A stretch of DNA of 64,000 nucleotides from Pseudoalteromonas luteoviolacea S2607 (GCF_001625575.1 NZ_AUXV01000008.1:1-64000); one strand, 5' to 3'; shown: positions 27,726 to 36,952, counted from the first letter of the stretch. The notes: generated by a model from the sequence alone, not told the origin. Numbers and translations: made by a program.

Positions 27726-28475
27726 ATGATTGCATATGGATTTTTGCCTTTCTCAGCATATGTCATTTCAGACTTTATATTTTTTCATCGTAACCGTTCC
27801 ATAAGCTTTGATGTATTGGTGAGGCAGGTCAGGTTTACGGGGGTTGAAGCACTGGGGCTTGTTGTGTTGATTGCGATGTTGATTGGCGCATTAATAATTG
27901 TTCAGGGGTACCCACTCTTAGCGGCAATAGGTCAAGGTAATTGGATATATGACATTTTAATATCAACCATAGTGCGTGATCTTGGGCCGTTTATAGTTTG
28001 CTTTATTGTTTTAGCGAGATCGGGAACCGCAATAACAACCGAGCTCGGTAACATGGTGGTAAGCAAAGAAATTGATGCATTGATCTCAATGGGCGTATCA
28101 CCAATATCATATTTAGTGGCACCGCGGGTGCTGGGGATGGTCATCTCTCTAGTTTTATTAATGAGCTACTTCGTAGCATGCGGTATTTTTGGTGGTTACT
28201 TAGTGAGTAATGCCTTTCAATCGATACCCGTGAGCACTTTCTTTGCTCGTTTAATCGGGGAGTTACACTGGCTTGATATTGTAATCATGTTGGTAAAAGT
28301 GGCGCTGTCGGGTTTGTTTATCAGCCTTATTTCGAGCTACCACGGATTAACGGTGAATCGTGCAATTACTGAAGTACCCCAGCGCAATATTAAAGCGGTT
28401 GGACGAGGGTTAATTTCGTTGTGTTTGATTCATGTGGGGCTAACTTTGCTGTACATCGTTTTGGTGGGCAATTAG
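27726..28475 (+). CDS. MlaE-family ABC transporter permease
   Basis: A 249-residue inner-membrane permease of the MlaE/YrbE family used in MCE-type phospholipid transport. Five to six helices, with the family core VRDLGPFIVCFIVLARSGTAITTELGNMVVSKEIDALISMG, in which the conserved ExxxG and AEL-like positions are recognisable, and the VAPRVLGM turn. GAGG at 27715-27718 is 7 bases from the ATG at 27726, favouring it over the adjacent GTG. It is 2 bases from the ATPase gene and heads a four-gene operon. Confidence 0.92.
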   Translation: MIAYGFLPFSAYVISDFIFFHRNRSISFDVLVRQVRFTGVEALGLVVLIAMLIGALIIVQGYPLLAAIGQGNWIYDILISTIVRDLGPFIVCFIVLARSGTAITTELGNMVVSKEIDALISMGVSPISYLVAPRVLGMVISLVLLMSYFVACGIFGGYLVSNAFQSIPVSTFFARLIGELHWLDIVIMLVKVALSGLFISLISSYHGLTVNRAITEVPQRNIKAVGRGLISLCLIHVGLTLLYIVLVGN

Positions 28476-28477
28476 TT

Positions 28478-29143
28478 ATGCACATTGAGTTTAAAGAGAT
28501 CTCTCATACGATAAAGAATCGGCAGGTGTTTTCGGACTTGAATGCTGAGGTTAGTAGTGGTCAGTGTTTAGTGATTTCAGGGCGCTCTGGATGTGGTAAA
28601 ACGCTGTTTTTTAGTATCGCCAGTGACATCATTCGACCAGATGAAGGTGAGATGCTAATTGATGGCGTGGCGGTCAAGAACATGAATGCTCAGAAATACT
28701 CGGAATTTAGACGAAATCTTGGCGTTGTATTTCAGTTATCTGGGCTGATTTCCAATCTAACATTGGAAGAAAACTTAATGCTACCTTTGAATCGTCACCA
28801 TAAAGATGTTTGTAAGCTGGAAAAACAAGCAAGAGTAAAGACGATAGCGCGTGAGTTTGCTCTAGAGCAATACTTGTCGCAGCGCACTGAACAGCTATCA
28901 TCTGGCCAAGCTTCCTTGGCGGGATTGGCAAGAGCACTATTACTCAAACCCAAAGCTGTGGTTTGGGACGCACCGATGGCAGAAATCGACGACCAGTGGA
29001 GCCAGTACGTTTTGGACTTATTGCTTTGTTTAAAACAGCAAGGTACTACGCTGATACTGTGTTCTAACCGCAAAGAGGTCATAGACAAACTAGCAGACAC
29101 ACAGTTGGAGTTAAACAGTAAAGTGTGTTTTTCGGAGCATTAG
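28478..29143 (+). CDS. ABC transporter ATPase, degenerate (MlaF-like)
   Basis: A 221-residue ABC ATPase partner of the MlaE-type permease. Walker A is intact (GRSGCGKT, residues 35-42), the Q-loop Gln86 is present, and the signature is LSSGQ (140-144) instead of LSGGQ. Walker B ends VVWDAP: Asp164 is kept but the catalytic Glu is Ala165. The H-loop reads LCSNRKE, with Asn197 where His is expected. Both residues needed for efficient hydrolysis are therefore missing, so it may bind ATP but hydrolyse it poorly, or need another subunit. The reading frame is intact and flanked by coupled genes, which argues against decay. The ATG at 28478 gives the normal N-terminus. Confidence 0.9.
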   Translation: MHIEFKEISHTIKNRQVFSDLNAEVSSGQCLVISGRSGCGKTLFFSIASDIIRPDEGEMLIDGVAVKNMNAQKYSEFRRNLGVVFQLSGLISNLTLEENLMLPLNRHHKDVCKLEKQARVKTIAREFALEQYLSQRTEQLSSGQASLAGLARALLLKPKAVVWDAPMAEIDDQWSQYVLDLLLCLKQQGTTLILCSNRKEVIDKLADTQLELNSKVCFSEH

Positions 29144-29146
29144 TCT

Positions 29147-30184
29147 ATGCAGCATAGCCCCAAAAAAACCAACAACATTGTGCTGGCTTTTGGTATTGCG
29201 GGTATTGTCTTACTTGTTGTATTTACCGCGATGATTTTAGTGAATAACCATACCTTCTCGGACAAAACATACTATAAAACTGTTTTGAACGATGCCAGTG
29301 GTTTGAGTTCGCTGCCTGCCGTATATTTCAAGGGGCTGAAAATCGGTCGAATCGACGGGTTTAGATTAAACCATAAGACAAATCAAATTGAAGTTGATTT
29401 GTGGGTATTTAGCGAATACCAATCTAAGGTGGTCGAATATGCAGTGCTCGCTGGTGAGCAACACCCCATATTTGATGATGTTACTACGTTCGAACTTATT
29501 CTACCTGACTTAGTGGTCGTGCAAAACTATCAGGCTTTGGCACCAGATAGTTTAATCCCACATATAAACAGCGAGCTTGGTAAGAGATACAGTGCCGAGG
29601 GCTTCATTCAGCAAAAAGGGGATGACATAGAATCTATTCTCTCAAGCATCAACCAGCTTCTACAAAACTTTCAAAAAGAAGATAACCCAGAGGCTGGGGC
29701 AATATTTAAAGTGTTAGACCGTGTGGCCAAGATCAGTGATAACCTGATGACGGTCAGTGAAAAAGTCAAAGAAAGTGATTTACTCCCCGATGCTGAGAGA
29801 ACATTACTCCAAAGCCAACAGGTGCTGGAACAAATGCCTAAAGTTATTGGTCAACTTAATCAAACACTGTTAACGACAGAGCGACTAATGAATCAAGCTG
29901 AGTCGACACTAGACAACTATAATGAGCCCGCAGCAATCATAGGAGAAGTAACCGATAGGCAGTTACCCATTGTATTAAACAACCTCAACGAAAGCTTAAC
30001 CGTGATGCAGCTGATGCTCAAAGAAGTACATAGTGAGCGAGAGCAGTTTGCGATTGCAATCCATAGCATGCAACAGGTTTTGGATAAAATGGATAAAACC
30101 CTACAGGCGTTAAATAATCATCCAATTTTGAAAGATGGTATCGAAAAGCCACCTCAAAGCACAGGAATTGAAATGCATGATTAA
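29147..30184 (+). CDS. MCE (MlaD-like) domain protein
   Basis: A 345-residue membrane-anchored periplasmic protein. One N-terminal helix (about 11-32) is followed by a single MCE domain (about 38-120) with SGLSSLPAVYFKGLKIGRIDGF, the usual GLxxGxxVxxxGxxVGxV pattern. A long helical region (about 150-330) with heptad character follows, such as SILSSINQLLQNFQKE and QLNQTLLTTERLMNQAESTL. MCE proteins form hexameric rings or tunnels that shuttle lipids between the membranes. Starts 3 bases after the ATPase gene and overlaps the next gene by 8 bases. Confidence 0.92.
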   Translation: MQHSPKKTNNIVLAFGIAGIVLLVVFTAMILVNNHTFSDKTYYKTVLNDASGLSSLPAVYFKGLKIGRIDGFRLNHKTNQIEVDLWVFSEYQSKVVEYAVLAGEQHPIFDDVTTFELILPDLVVVQNYQALAPDSLIPHINSELGKRYSAEGFIQQKGDDIESILSSINQLLQNFQKEDNPEAGAIFKVLDRVAKISDNLMTVSEKVKESDLLPDAERTLLQSQQVLEQMPKVIGQLNQTLLTTERLMNQAESTLDNYNEPAAIIGEVTDRQLPIVLNNLNESLTVMQLMLKEVHSEREQFAIAIHSMQQVLDKMDKTLQALNNHPILKDGIEKPPQSTGIEMHD

Positions 30185-30983
30185 GTTTTTATTGGGTATA
30201 TGTATTTTATGTTTTGGGCTTTTACAAATGGGCTGTTCCAGTGCCCCAGAGAAAAACTACAGTATCACTAGATACAAAGACCTATCAATGACTTGGATGG
30301 CTAGGGGAGATAGAAAACGGCAAGAGCAGCGATTGGAGCAGGCTGTTTTAAATTATGAAACGGCATATAAGTATGCGAACCTTCGCAACGACATCGAACT
30401 AATGGGGTTGTCTCTACTGAAATTGGCTTCGGTTTACTTAGACAAAAAAGAGTTTATAGCAGCTGATGAGTACATTAGACGTGTAAATACGATGCAACGT
30501 TTCGAGAATATTAATTTTAACTTGTCTATCAAAGCCGTATTAGCTAAAAAAGCATATGTTGCAGGCGACAGTTTAAAAGCGGCGGCATATGCAAATGAAT
30601 TAGTAATCAACCACAGTGAAAACCTAGAAAAATCGATTTATTATCAATGGCTTGCTGCTAAATACTCGACTGGTCCTGTTGATTTTGCTATTTTAGACAA
30701 AGATGTTGAGTTTCTATTAACCCTAAAGCACAGCGCAAAACTCGAAAATATAGAGGTGCTTTCTTTTATTTTGTACCAGAATGCACTTTGGCGTGTTGAT
30801 AAGCTCGAACCGTCTGCGATTGATGCGACCAAAAATGCCATAGCACATTTCTCGGAATTAGAACTTACAAACAGAATCAGAGATTGCTATGTACTTTTAG
30901 CAAAATACTATACATCAATTGGTGATATCCCTAGTGCGCAATACTTCGAGCAACGGATAGACTCTCTTACCCAGCTACCTTGA
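30177..30983 (+). CDS. TPR-like lipoprotein of the MCE operon
   Basis: A 268-residue lipoprotein. The signal peptide ends with the lipobox LLQMGCSS (Cys about residue 20), and Ser at +2 predicts outer-membrane sorting. The rest is helical with TPR-like pairs (QRLEQAVLNYETAYKYANLRN, LKLASVYLDKKEFIAADEYI, LLAKYYTSIGDIPSAQYFEQRI). It replaces the ABC-transport auxiliary lipoprotein (PqiC type) seen in other MCE operons; I cannot detect a PqiC domain. The ATG at 30177 overlaps the stop of the MCE gene, so the two are coupled. Probably the outer-membrane end of the lipid conduit. Confidence 0.82.
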   Translation: MIKFLLGICILCFGLLQMGCSSAPEKNYSITRYKDLSMTWMARGDRKRQEQRLEQAVLNYETAYKYANLRNDIELMGLSLLKLASVYLDKKEFIAADEYIRRVNTMQRFENINFNLSIKAVLAKKAYVAGDSLKAAAYANELVINHSENLEKSIYYQWLAAKYSTGPVDFAILDKDVEFLLTLKHSAKLENIEVLSFILYQNALWRVDKLEPSAIDATKNAIAHFSELELTNRIRDCYVLLAKYYTSIGDIPSAQYFEQRIDSLTQLP

Positions 30984-31064
30984 AGTATCGTGTTTAATAC
31001 CTGTTCATAATGTTCTTAAAATGGGTATAATTGATTGTAGTTTAATAAGATAAAAGAGAATGTT

Positions 31065-31448
31065 GTGTCTTCAGTTCAGGTTGCGAGATGTATCATTAGT
31101 TTCACTTGGCTTTACCACGGTATATTCCCAAAGATTGTACACATTGCGCCGCTTGAAGCGCTGATAATATCTAGCTTTGGTTTTTCCAGTGATATATCTA
31201 CTTTTATTACAAAAGCAGCTGGTATTGGAGAGATTGTATTTGGTGTTTTCTTTTTTATCTTTTACAAAACCTATATTACTAATGCTCTTAATATAATTGG
31301 GCTTACAGGACTATTAGCATCTGTAGCTGTATTGCAGCCGCAGTTGTTAATTGAGGCTTTTAATCCTGTTACAACCAATATTCCTCTAATCGCATTTAGT
31401 GTGATTTTGCTTAGCCATATACGAAAAGTGGATTTCAAAAACCGTTAA
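31065..31448 (+). CDS. DoxX-like small membrane protein
   Basis: A 127-residue protein with four hydrophobic helices and the N-terminal FTWLYHGIFPKI typical of the DoxX-like family (the longer VPKI/FPKI branch). Function is unknown for this branch. It starts with GTG preceded by AAAAGAGAA. It stands alone, 81 bases after the MCE operon, so read-through is possible. Confidence 0.75.
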   Translation: MSSVQVARCIISFTWLYHGIFPKIVHIAPLEALIISSFGFSSDISTFITKAAGIGEIVFGVFFFIFYKTYITNALNIIGLTGLLASVAVLQPQLLIEAFNPVTTNIPLIAFSVILLSHIRKVDFKNR

Positions 31449-31854
31449 AAGTTTCCGAACGGTGCGATTTTTATTTACCACCATCAGGTTTTATCAAGCG
31501 GTCATTTTAGTAGAAATCGACTTAACAAGTTGAAAGACTATATTGGTTAATATGTTGAAGGTCTCATGGCTTGTCCACATTACAAGCTAAGCAATGTCGT
31601 ATCTGCTGGGGGACTGCACCTCAATCGATGCAAGTTTCTTTATACCTGCACTCACAATACCTATTAAGGCTGTTCTGCTTTAGGTTAAAAAATCGCAAAA
31701 GCGGTGCGTACCAGCTAGCGTCAACGAAGTGTGTTGACAATATTGGATAAATCAAACAAACGGATTTAATTTCTGAGTAGGTGTTTGTAATTATTACTGA
31801 AAATCTAAAATTGTTAAAAGCCACCACTGTTTATGTGGAAACTCAAAGGAGCGT
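31449..31854. other. 406-base intergenic region
   Basis: No convincing gene, RNA or long repeat on either strand; a short minus-strand frame (31621-31827) has no ribosome site or recognisable content. Presumably holds the promoter of the Nudix gene. Confidence 0.5.
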
Positions 31855-32316
31855 ATGTTGATGAAACAGAGAATCTGCGTCGGAGCACTCGTAATTAATA
31901 ATGACAAATTATTGTTGGTGAATCATAAAAGAGAAGGGCGCTATGACTTTTGGGTCGCACCCGGAGGAGGTGTCAAGGGAACCGAATCATTAGAAGAAGC
32001 GACTGTACGTGAAGTGAAAGAGGAAACTGGACTAAATGTTTCTGTCGTTAAGCTTATGTATGTAGAAGAAATGTATACCCCTGAAGAACGCTCAATTAAG
32101 TTTTGGTATCATTGTGAACTTATTGACGGTGAACTGAATTGCTCGGCTGAAGAAGCCGTTGCCGAATATATTGTGGGGGCCGGATTCATGGATAAAGCAT
32201 TTTTGAATACAAATGAGGTGTTTCCACCCATGTTGAAAAGTAGCTTTTGGGATAAAATTGAGCAAGGGTGGAAGCAGCCTGAATTCATTTCGCTTCGAAA
32301 ATTAGCATTTTATTGA
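31855..32316 (+). CDS. Nudix hydrolase
   Basis: A 153-residue Nudix enzyme, which hydrolyses a nucleoside diphosphate linked to another group. The full Nudix box GX5EX7REUXEEXGU is present as GGVKGTESLEEATVREVK followed by EETGL. The substrate is not predictable; the sequence resembles the ADP-ribose/8-oxo-dGTP type of single-domain Nudix proteins. Either the ATG at 31855 or the one at 31861 could be used; AAAGGAG is 3 or 9 bases upstream respectively. Confidence 0.92.
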   Translation: MLMKQRICVGALVINNDKLLLVNHKREGRYDFWVAPGGGVKGTESLEEATVREVKEETGLNVSVVKLMYVEEMYTPEERSIKFWYHCELIDGELNCSAEEAVAEYIVGAGFMDKAFLNTNEVFPPMLKSSFWDKIEQGWKQPEFISLRKLAFY

Positions 32317-32423
32317 TGCACAATTCATGCACTTAATTTCCGCTGAAACTCGTATAACCGAATCTGTGCTTTAATTCGTAACAAGCTTGGTCAAAAGGTT
32401 ATTTTTGATAGGGTAGATTGAAG

Positions 32424-33605
32424 CTATACTTCTTCATTGCTGTATAACTCGCTACGATTACGACCATTCTTTTTCGCGACATAAAGTGCGCGATCAGCCA
32501 GCGCCTGCGTCGATTCGATGTGTTTTCTCGACACCGTATCACTAAACGCTAAGCCTGCGCTTAAAGTGATCGGGTTAGTGATGAATTGAGGAGATAAATT
32601 AAGAACATTTTTCGAAAAAGTGTCTCTGATTTTTTCTGACAGCTGAAGTGTATGAGTTGGTGTGATGTCGAACAATAAAATACAAAACTCTTCGCCGCCC
32701 CAGCGAACGACAAGATCAGAGCTGCGTACTTGTGTTTTTAGTGTGGCTCCCAATTCGGCCAAAATTGCGTCGCCCATAGTGTGCCCATACGTATCGTTTA
32801 CATGTTTAAAATGATCAACGTCAAGCATGATCACTGCGAGTGAGTCACATTTTCTTTTAGATAATGGCATTATGTTTTCTAAGCACTTGCTTAAACCATG
32901 GCGATTAAGGATATCGGTCAACTCATCGTGATGGGCTGCATATTCGAGCTTTCTTACAAACCGACCTGCACTGAGTAGCATCAAAAGTGGTGTGCCAGCA
33001 ACGATTCCGATCAGAGCGACTAACCATGTGTAGCCACCAACCCAACTGAAGGTTGAACCAATATTAGGTAGAGAGCCAAATGTACCGTACAGTGTGTAAA
33101 GCGCGCTCAAAGCTATCTCAAGTAAAACGACAACCACGGTAATTTGAGTTGCTAAATATTCATTTTTATCATGTTTTGCGTGCTGCCACAGTACCCAACC
33201 ATAGTGGCCTCGAACACATATAAGCCATACACCGATGACAGCTAATCGGCATTCTCTGTCGGGCCAAATCACTGTAAATATCAGCGCAAGAATAAACACT
33301 GGCACAATAAGGATAGCAATACGGGTTAGAGATGGTTTGACATAAACAAAATGCCATGCGCCAATGAGCCAAAGAGAGTGGCCGAGTATTAGGCAGGTAT
33401 TAAATGTTGTTACGAGGAGAGTACGTGGCGCATTCTGCATAGATATTTGCGACAGGTAGGCCAGAGACAAAACGCCAAGTGCAGCGGCCCAATATCTAGC
33501 GCCTTCTACTTTCTGGCTCATTCTGGCCATTGACATCAAGACTATAGAGCCTGTCAAAGATGCAATAAATAACGAGAGCATTAATGTTAAATCATGAACT
33601 TGCAC
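32424..33605 (-). CDS. Membrane diguanylate cyclase (GGDEF)
   Basis: A 393-residue protein with six to seven N-terminal membrane helices (about 5-215) and a C-terminal GGDEF domain (about 225-390). The active site is RWGGEEF, and the inhibitory site RxxD is seen as RSSD five residues before it, so product inhibition by c-di-GMP is expected. LDVDHFKHVNDTYGHTMGD is the nucleotide and metal region. The start codon appears to be GTG; an ATG eight codons later is an alternative and neither has a strong ribosome site. Divergent from the gene at 33829. Confidence 0.93.
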   Translation of the reverse strand: MQVHDLTLMLSLFIASLTGSIVLMSMARMSQKVEGARYWAAALGVLSLAYLSQISMQNAPRTLLVTTFNTCLILGHSLWLIGAWHFVYVKPSLTRIAILIVPVFILALIFTVIWPDRECRLAVIGVWLICVRGHYGWVLWQHAKHDKNEYLATQITVVVVLLEIALSALYTLYGTFGSLPNIGSTFSWVGGYTWLVALIGIVAGTPLLMLLSAGRFVRKLEYAAHHDELTDILNRHGLSKCLENIMPLSKRKCDSLAVIMLDVDHFKHVNDTYGHTMGDAILAELGATLKTQVRSSDLVVRWGGEEFCILLFDITPTHTLQLSEKIRDTFSKNVLNLSPQFITNPITLSAGLAFSDTVSRKHIESTQALADRALYVAKKNGRNRSELYSNEEV

Positions 33606-33828
33606 TTATTGCTCAACCCCATTGCTTTGTTATTAAGGGACAGTAATAAAAACTTTTATAAACCAATCATATGGTTCCATATTGGCATGTCTAACCTACA
33701 GCTTAGCAAACGTCAGTTATTTTGCAGTGTAGTTATTTTGTTCTCTATAGCTTTACGGTTGAGCGGAATCATGTAATAAAGCGTTTAAGAATAGGTTTAG
33801 TATGAATCAATATTTTGGAGAAGAATCA

Positions 33829-34167
33829 ATGACTGATAACAGCATCAGGTTATTTGTATACGGCACTTTAGCGCCAAACCGGGTTAATTCGCATATTCTC
33901 GAAGGTATTGGTGGATCTTTTGAAAAGGCCTCTGTTAGGGGGAACTTGTACCAAGAGGGGTGGGGCGCAGCTCAAGGTTACCCAGGTATAAAACTTGATA
34001 GTGAAGGTAGCGTTGTCGAAGGGTTTGTATTTAAGTCACCAAATCTAGAGCGTCATTGGCAGACGCTTGACGATTTTGAAGGCGCAGGGTACGAAAGAGT
34101 AATCTGTCAGGTTGTTACCGAAAGTGGCAAAGTCTATGAAGCCTATATTTATGCACTTTCGAAATAG
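33829..34167 (+). CDS. Gamma-glutamylcyclotransferase (AIG2/YtfP) family protein
   Basis: A 112-residue protein of the gamma-glutamylcyclotransferase-like fold. The YGTLAPNRVN substrate loop is plain (family YGTLxxG), with PGIKLDSEG and the DDFEGAGYER segment that carries the expected acidic catalytic residue. Small bacterial members are of unclear substrate. GGAG lies 8 bases before the ATG at 33829; an in-frame ATG at 33802 has no such site. The pdxH-like gene follows 53 bases later. Confidence 0.85.
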   Translation: MTDNSIRLFVYGTLAPNRVNSHILEGIGGSFEKASVRGNLYQEGWGAAQGYPGIKLDSEGSVVEGFVFKSPNLERHWQTLDDFEGAGYERVICQVVTESGKVYEAYIYALSK

Positions 34168-34220
34168 CTCAAAAAGTTCATCGAGTACATGATAAACCAT
34201 TAATACAAGGAGTAAGGTGT

Positions 34221-34799
34221 ATGGAGCACCCAATACAGCAGTTTCTAATTTGGTGGGAGCGAGCCATAAAGGACTCGCCTTTAAAGCAAAAAAGTGCAGT
34301 TTGCGTGTCGACGATTGATAGTGAAGGGTTTCCTGCTGCAAGGTTTGTTGATTTAAAGTCAGTGTCAAACGATGGCATCGTGTTTTGTACATATTTAGAT
34401 TCTGCTAAAGGAAAAGAAATTAGTGTTTGTAACAAAGTTGCATTGACAGCTTGGTGGGACCATATCGGTTACCAAATTAGAGTAACAGGGCGAGCTGCGC
34501 CATTACCAGATGAAGAAGCGGACAGGTATTGGAAAACTCGCACAACCGATGCCCAGATCACGACGCATGTGTGTGAGCAAAGTCAGTCATTGGCCAATCC
34601 AAATGAATTGGCCGATAAAGTTGCAGCAATTAATCGAGATAATTCGCTTAATCCCTCGATAAGGCCTGTTAACTGGGGAGGTTACAGAGTTGTCGCTCAC
34701 AGCATTGAATTTTTAACATTTAAAGAGGATAGGCTGCATTTACGTGAGTTATTTACATTAAACGACGGAGTGTGGACAAAGTCATTTTTACAGCCTTAG
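34221..34799 (+). CDS. Pyridoxamine 5'-phosphate oxidase-like flavoprotein
   Basis: A 192-residue FMN-binding split-barrel protein of the PdxH type, which oxidises pyridoxamine or pyridoxine phosphate to pyridoxal phosphate. Features are PAARFVDLKSVSNDGIVFCTY (FMN contact), the GYQIRVTGRA strand and the C-terminal DRLHLREL, which keeps the Arg and His of the substrate-binding RLHDR motif. About 25 residues shorter than E. coli PdxH (218), lacking part of the N-terminus. It could be a divergent PdxH or a related flavin reductase, so no symbol is given. Confidence 0.8.
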   Translation: MEHPIQQFLIWWERAIKDSPLKQKSAVCVSTIDSEGFPAARFVDLKSVSNDGIVFCTYLDSAKGKEISVCNKVALTAWWDHIGYQIRVTGRAAPLPDEEADRYWKTRTTDAQITTHVCEQSQSLANPNELADKVAAINRDNSLNPSIRPVNWGGYRVVAHSIEFLTFKEDRLHLRELFTLNDGVWTKSFLQP

Positions 34800-34882
34800 C
34801 ATTTTGAAAGAGATTGTTAGAGCAACAGGTTTCTTTTTAGTATCTATAATTTAATGATTCAATCATTGATCTTAAGAAAAAT

Positions 34883-35833
34883 ATGAACAAGCGACTTATT
34901 GCGTTTACCATGTTGGCCGGAAGCCACTTTTCGGCCTTATCGGAACCTGTCAGGGTGGTGGTAAATGATTGGTCGAGTCAACGAATTCTTGCGAATATAG
35001 CGAGTCAAATATTTATCCGACTGGGGTATGAAGTAGAATTAATAAATATAACTGTTGATGTTCAATGGTACCTACTTAAAACCAATCGCGTTGACTTGCA
35101 GCTTGAAGTGTGGGAAGGCACCATGGAAGATAAATATTCACAATTGCATAAAGCCGGCGAAATCATAGATTTAGGTAATTACTCCGTCACCACCAGAGAA
35201 GATTGGTGGTACCCACTATACGTGAAAAGTTTGTGTCCAGGTTTACCGGATTGGAAAGCGCTAAAACAGTGCGAGGGCGTATTTGCTAATCCAAGCTCAA
35301 GAGGTAAGGGCGTTTATATTGCCGGGCCGTGGGAAAAGCCTGATCGTGCCAGAATCAAGGCGCTGGAACTCAATTTTATTGTAGAGCAAGTAGACGATGA
35401 CAACGCGTTATGGGTACGACTTAATCACGCAGTAGAACAAAGGCGACCAATTCTTATTTTTAACTGGACGCCCAATTGGGTAGGGGCAGTATACCCCGGT
35501 GAGTTTGTTGAGTTTCCTGAACACTCTTTAGCGTGTGAGACTGATCCTACTTGGGGCGTTAACTCAAGGTTAGAGTACGATTGTGGAAACCCTAAATCAG
35601 GCTGGCTTAAAAAAGTATCGAGTCGCCGCTTTGTTAAGCTCTTTCCGTGCTTAGCGAAAAGCATTTCAAGCTTCGATTTAACGAATGAGGAAATAGAGCA
35701 GCTATCTGCTCAAGTAAATAGAGAGCGCCTTAGCCCAAAACAAGTTGCCCAACGCTGGGTAAAAGACCATCGCGTGCGTTGGGAGCAATTATTCTCAGAA
35801 TGTAAAGTGACATTACCAACTTCCACTCGTTAA
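34883..35833 (+). CDS. Orphan glycine betaine/choline-type ABC substrate-binding protein
   Basis: A 316-residue secreted protein with a signal peptide (about 1-20) and an OpuAC-type binding domain: VVVNDWSSQRILANIASQI, LQLEVWEGTMEDKY, TREDWWYPLYV, and LIFNWTPNWVGAVYPGEFV. Trp-rich segments (WW, NWTPNW) suggest an aromatic box for quaternary ammonium ligands. No permease or ATPase gene is near, so it may serve a distant transporter or a sensor. Its 3' end overlaps the convergent LacI gene by 4 bases. Confidence 0.88.
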   Translation: MNKRLIAFTMLAGSHFSALSEPVRVVVNDWSSQRILANIASQIFIRLGYEVELINITVDVQWYLLKTNRVDLQLEVWEGTMEDKYSQLHKAGEIIDLGNYSVTTREDWWYPLYVKSLCPGLPDWKALKQCEGVFANPSSRGKGVYIAGPWEKPDRARIKALELNFIVEQVDDDNALWVRLNHAVEQRRPILIFNWTPNWVGAVYPGEFVEFPEHSLACETDPTWGVNSRLEYDCGNPKSGWLKKVSSRRFVKLFPCLAKSISSFDLTNEEIEQLSAQVNRERLSPKQVAQRWVKDHRVRWEQLFSECKVTLPTSTR

Positions 35834-36855
35834 GAAGTTGACTGACGGCGAATTAATTTTGGAGGCAATAAAGTGTCGGTAATTTGCTCACCCTTTATTA
35901 GGGCCAACAAGTTTTGCACAAGCATTTGACCAGCGAGAGTAGTATTTTGTTGAACAGTCGTAAGAGAGGGGGTGATGTAGTTTGCCGCGGCAATATTATC
36001 AAACCCTATGACATTAACGTCTTCAGGTACACTCAGTCCTGCCTCTTTCAGTGCTTTTATTGCACCTATAGCTATTAAATCACTTGCCGCAAATAACGCA
36101 TCAAACGAGACGTTATTGGCGAGTAGTGAGTGGGTCGCGTGATAACCGGATTCTTCAGTTGATATTGCATTGGCAACACATCGTTCGCCAAGGGTAATAT
36201 TGTGTTGTTCTAATTTGTCTTTAAAGCCTTTAAAACGAGTGAGGAATTCGGGGCTATGCTCTGAAGCATCGCCGATAAATACACAGTTGGTTCGATTGGC
36301 GGAAATAAAATTTTGTGCAGCAAGTTGCCCTCCGCCATAATTATCACAGCTCACTGTTAAGTCCGGCCGTCCTTCGACTTTCGCTCCCCAACAGACAAAC
36401 TTTGTATCTTGAGCAAGTAGGTTTTGCAGCCTAGACTGGTAGTCCATGTAGTCGCCATAACCAAGCAAGATAATACCATCGGCCCTGTGGCTGTCTTCAT
36501 ACTCAGCGCGCCAATCTTGACTGATAGATTGGAATGAAACCAAAAGGTCGTAGCCTTCTTTCGCACAAGCTCGAGTTATACTCCCCAACATATTTAAAAA
36601 GAAAGGGTTAATTTGGGATTCATCGCCAGTAGGGTCTTCAAATAGCAAAATTGCCAGAGTCGCGCTTTGTTGGGTGCGCAAATTACTGGCGTTTTTGTCG
36701 ACTTTATAATTTAGTTTCTTGGCAATCTCCCACACTTTCTTGCGCGTTTCTTCATTCACAAGCGGACTGTTTCGAAGTGCTCTAGAAACAGTCGATTGAG
36801 AAACACCTGCGTAGTGCGCGATGTCAAAAGACGTTGCTTTTCCTTTTGTTTTCAT
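35830..36855 (-). CDS. LacI-family transcriptional regulator
   Basis: A 341-residue LacI-type regulator. An N-terminal helix-turn-helix (SFDIAHYAGVSQSTVSRALR, about 8-30) and hinge (KNASNLRTQQS) precede a periplasmic-binding-protein-like effector domain (about 60-335) with LFAASDLIAIGAIKALKEAG. It is divergent from glk and shares with it a control region holding one TGACACCGGTGTCA palindrome. It may sense a sugar. Whether this or the regulator at 38167 binds the palindromes cannot be told by eye. Confidence 0.92.
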   Translation of the reverse strand: MKTKGKATSFDIAHYAGVSQSTVSRALRNSPLVNEETRKKVWEIAKKLNYKVDKNASNLRTQQSATLAILLFEDPTGDESQINPFFLNMLGSITRACAKEGYDLLVSFQSISQDWRAEYEDSHRADGIILLGYGDYMDYQSRLQNLLAQDTKFVCWGAKVEGRPDLTVSCDNYGGGQLAAQNFISANRTNCVFIGDASEHSPEFLTRFKGFKDKLEQHNITLGERCVANAISTEESGYHATHSLLANNVSFDALFAASDLIAIGAIKALKEAGLSVPEDVNVIGFDNIAAANYITPSLTTVQQNTTLAGQMLVQNLLALIKGEQITDTLLPPKLIRRQSTS

Positions 36856-36952
36856 TTTCTATGTAGTTTTAATGATGTCTTGGACATTGTCTGTGATTCT
36901 ATTTTTTTTGCAACCAATTTCATAAAAGGTGCAAATTTTTATTGATGATATT

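Noticed and set aside
31621..31827. Minus-strand frame of 68 codons in a 406-base gap
   Set aside because: No start context, no domain or membrane pattern, and sequence composition like spacer.
33594..33776. Short plus-strand frame of 60 codons
   Set aside because: Lies in the divergent gap between the diguanylate cyclase and the next gene, has no ribosome site and overlaps the start of the cyclase gene.
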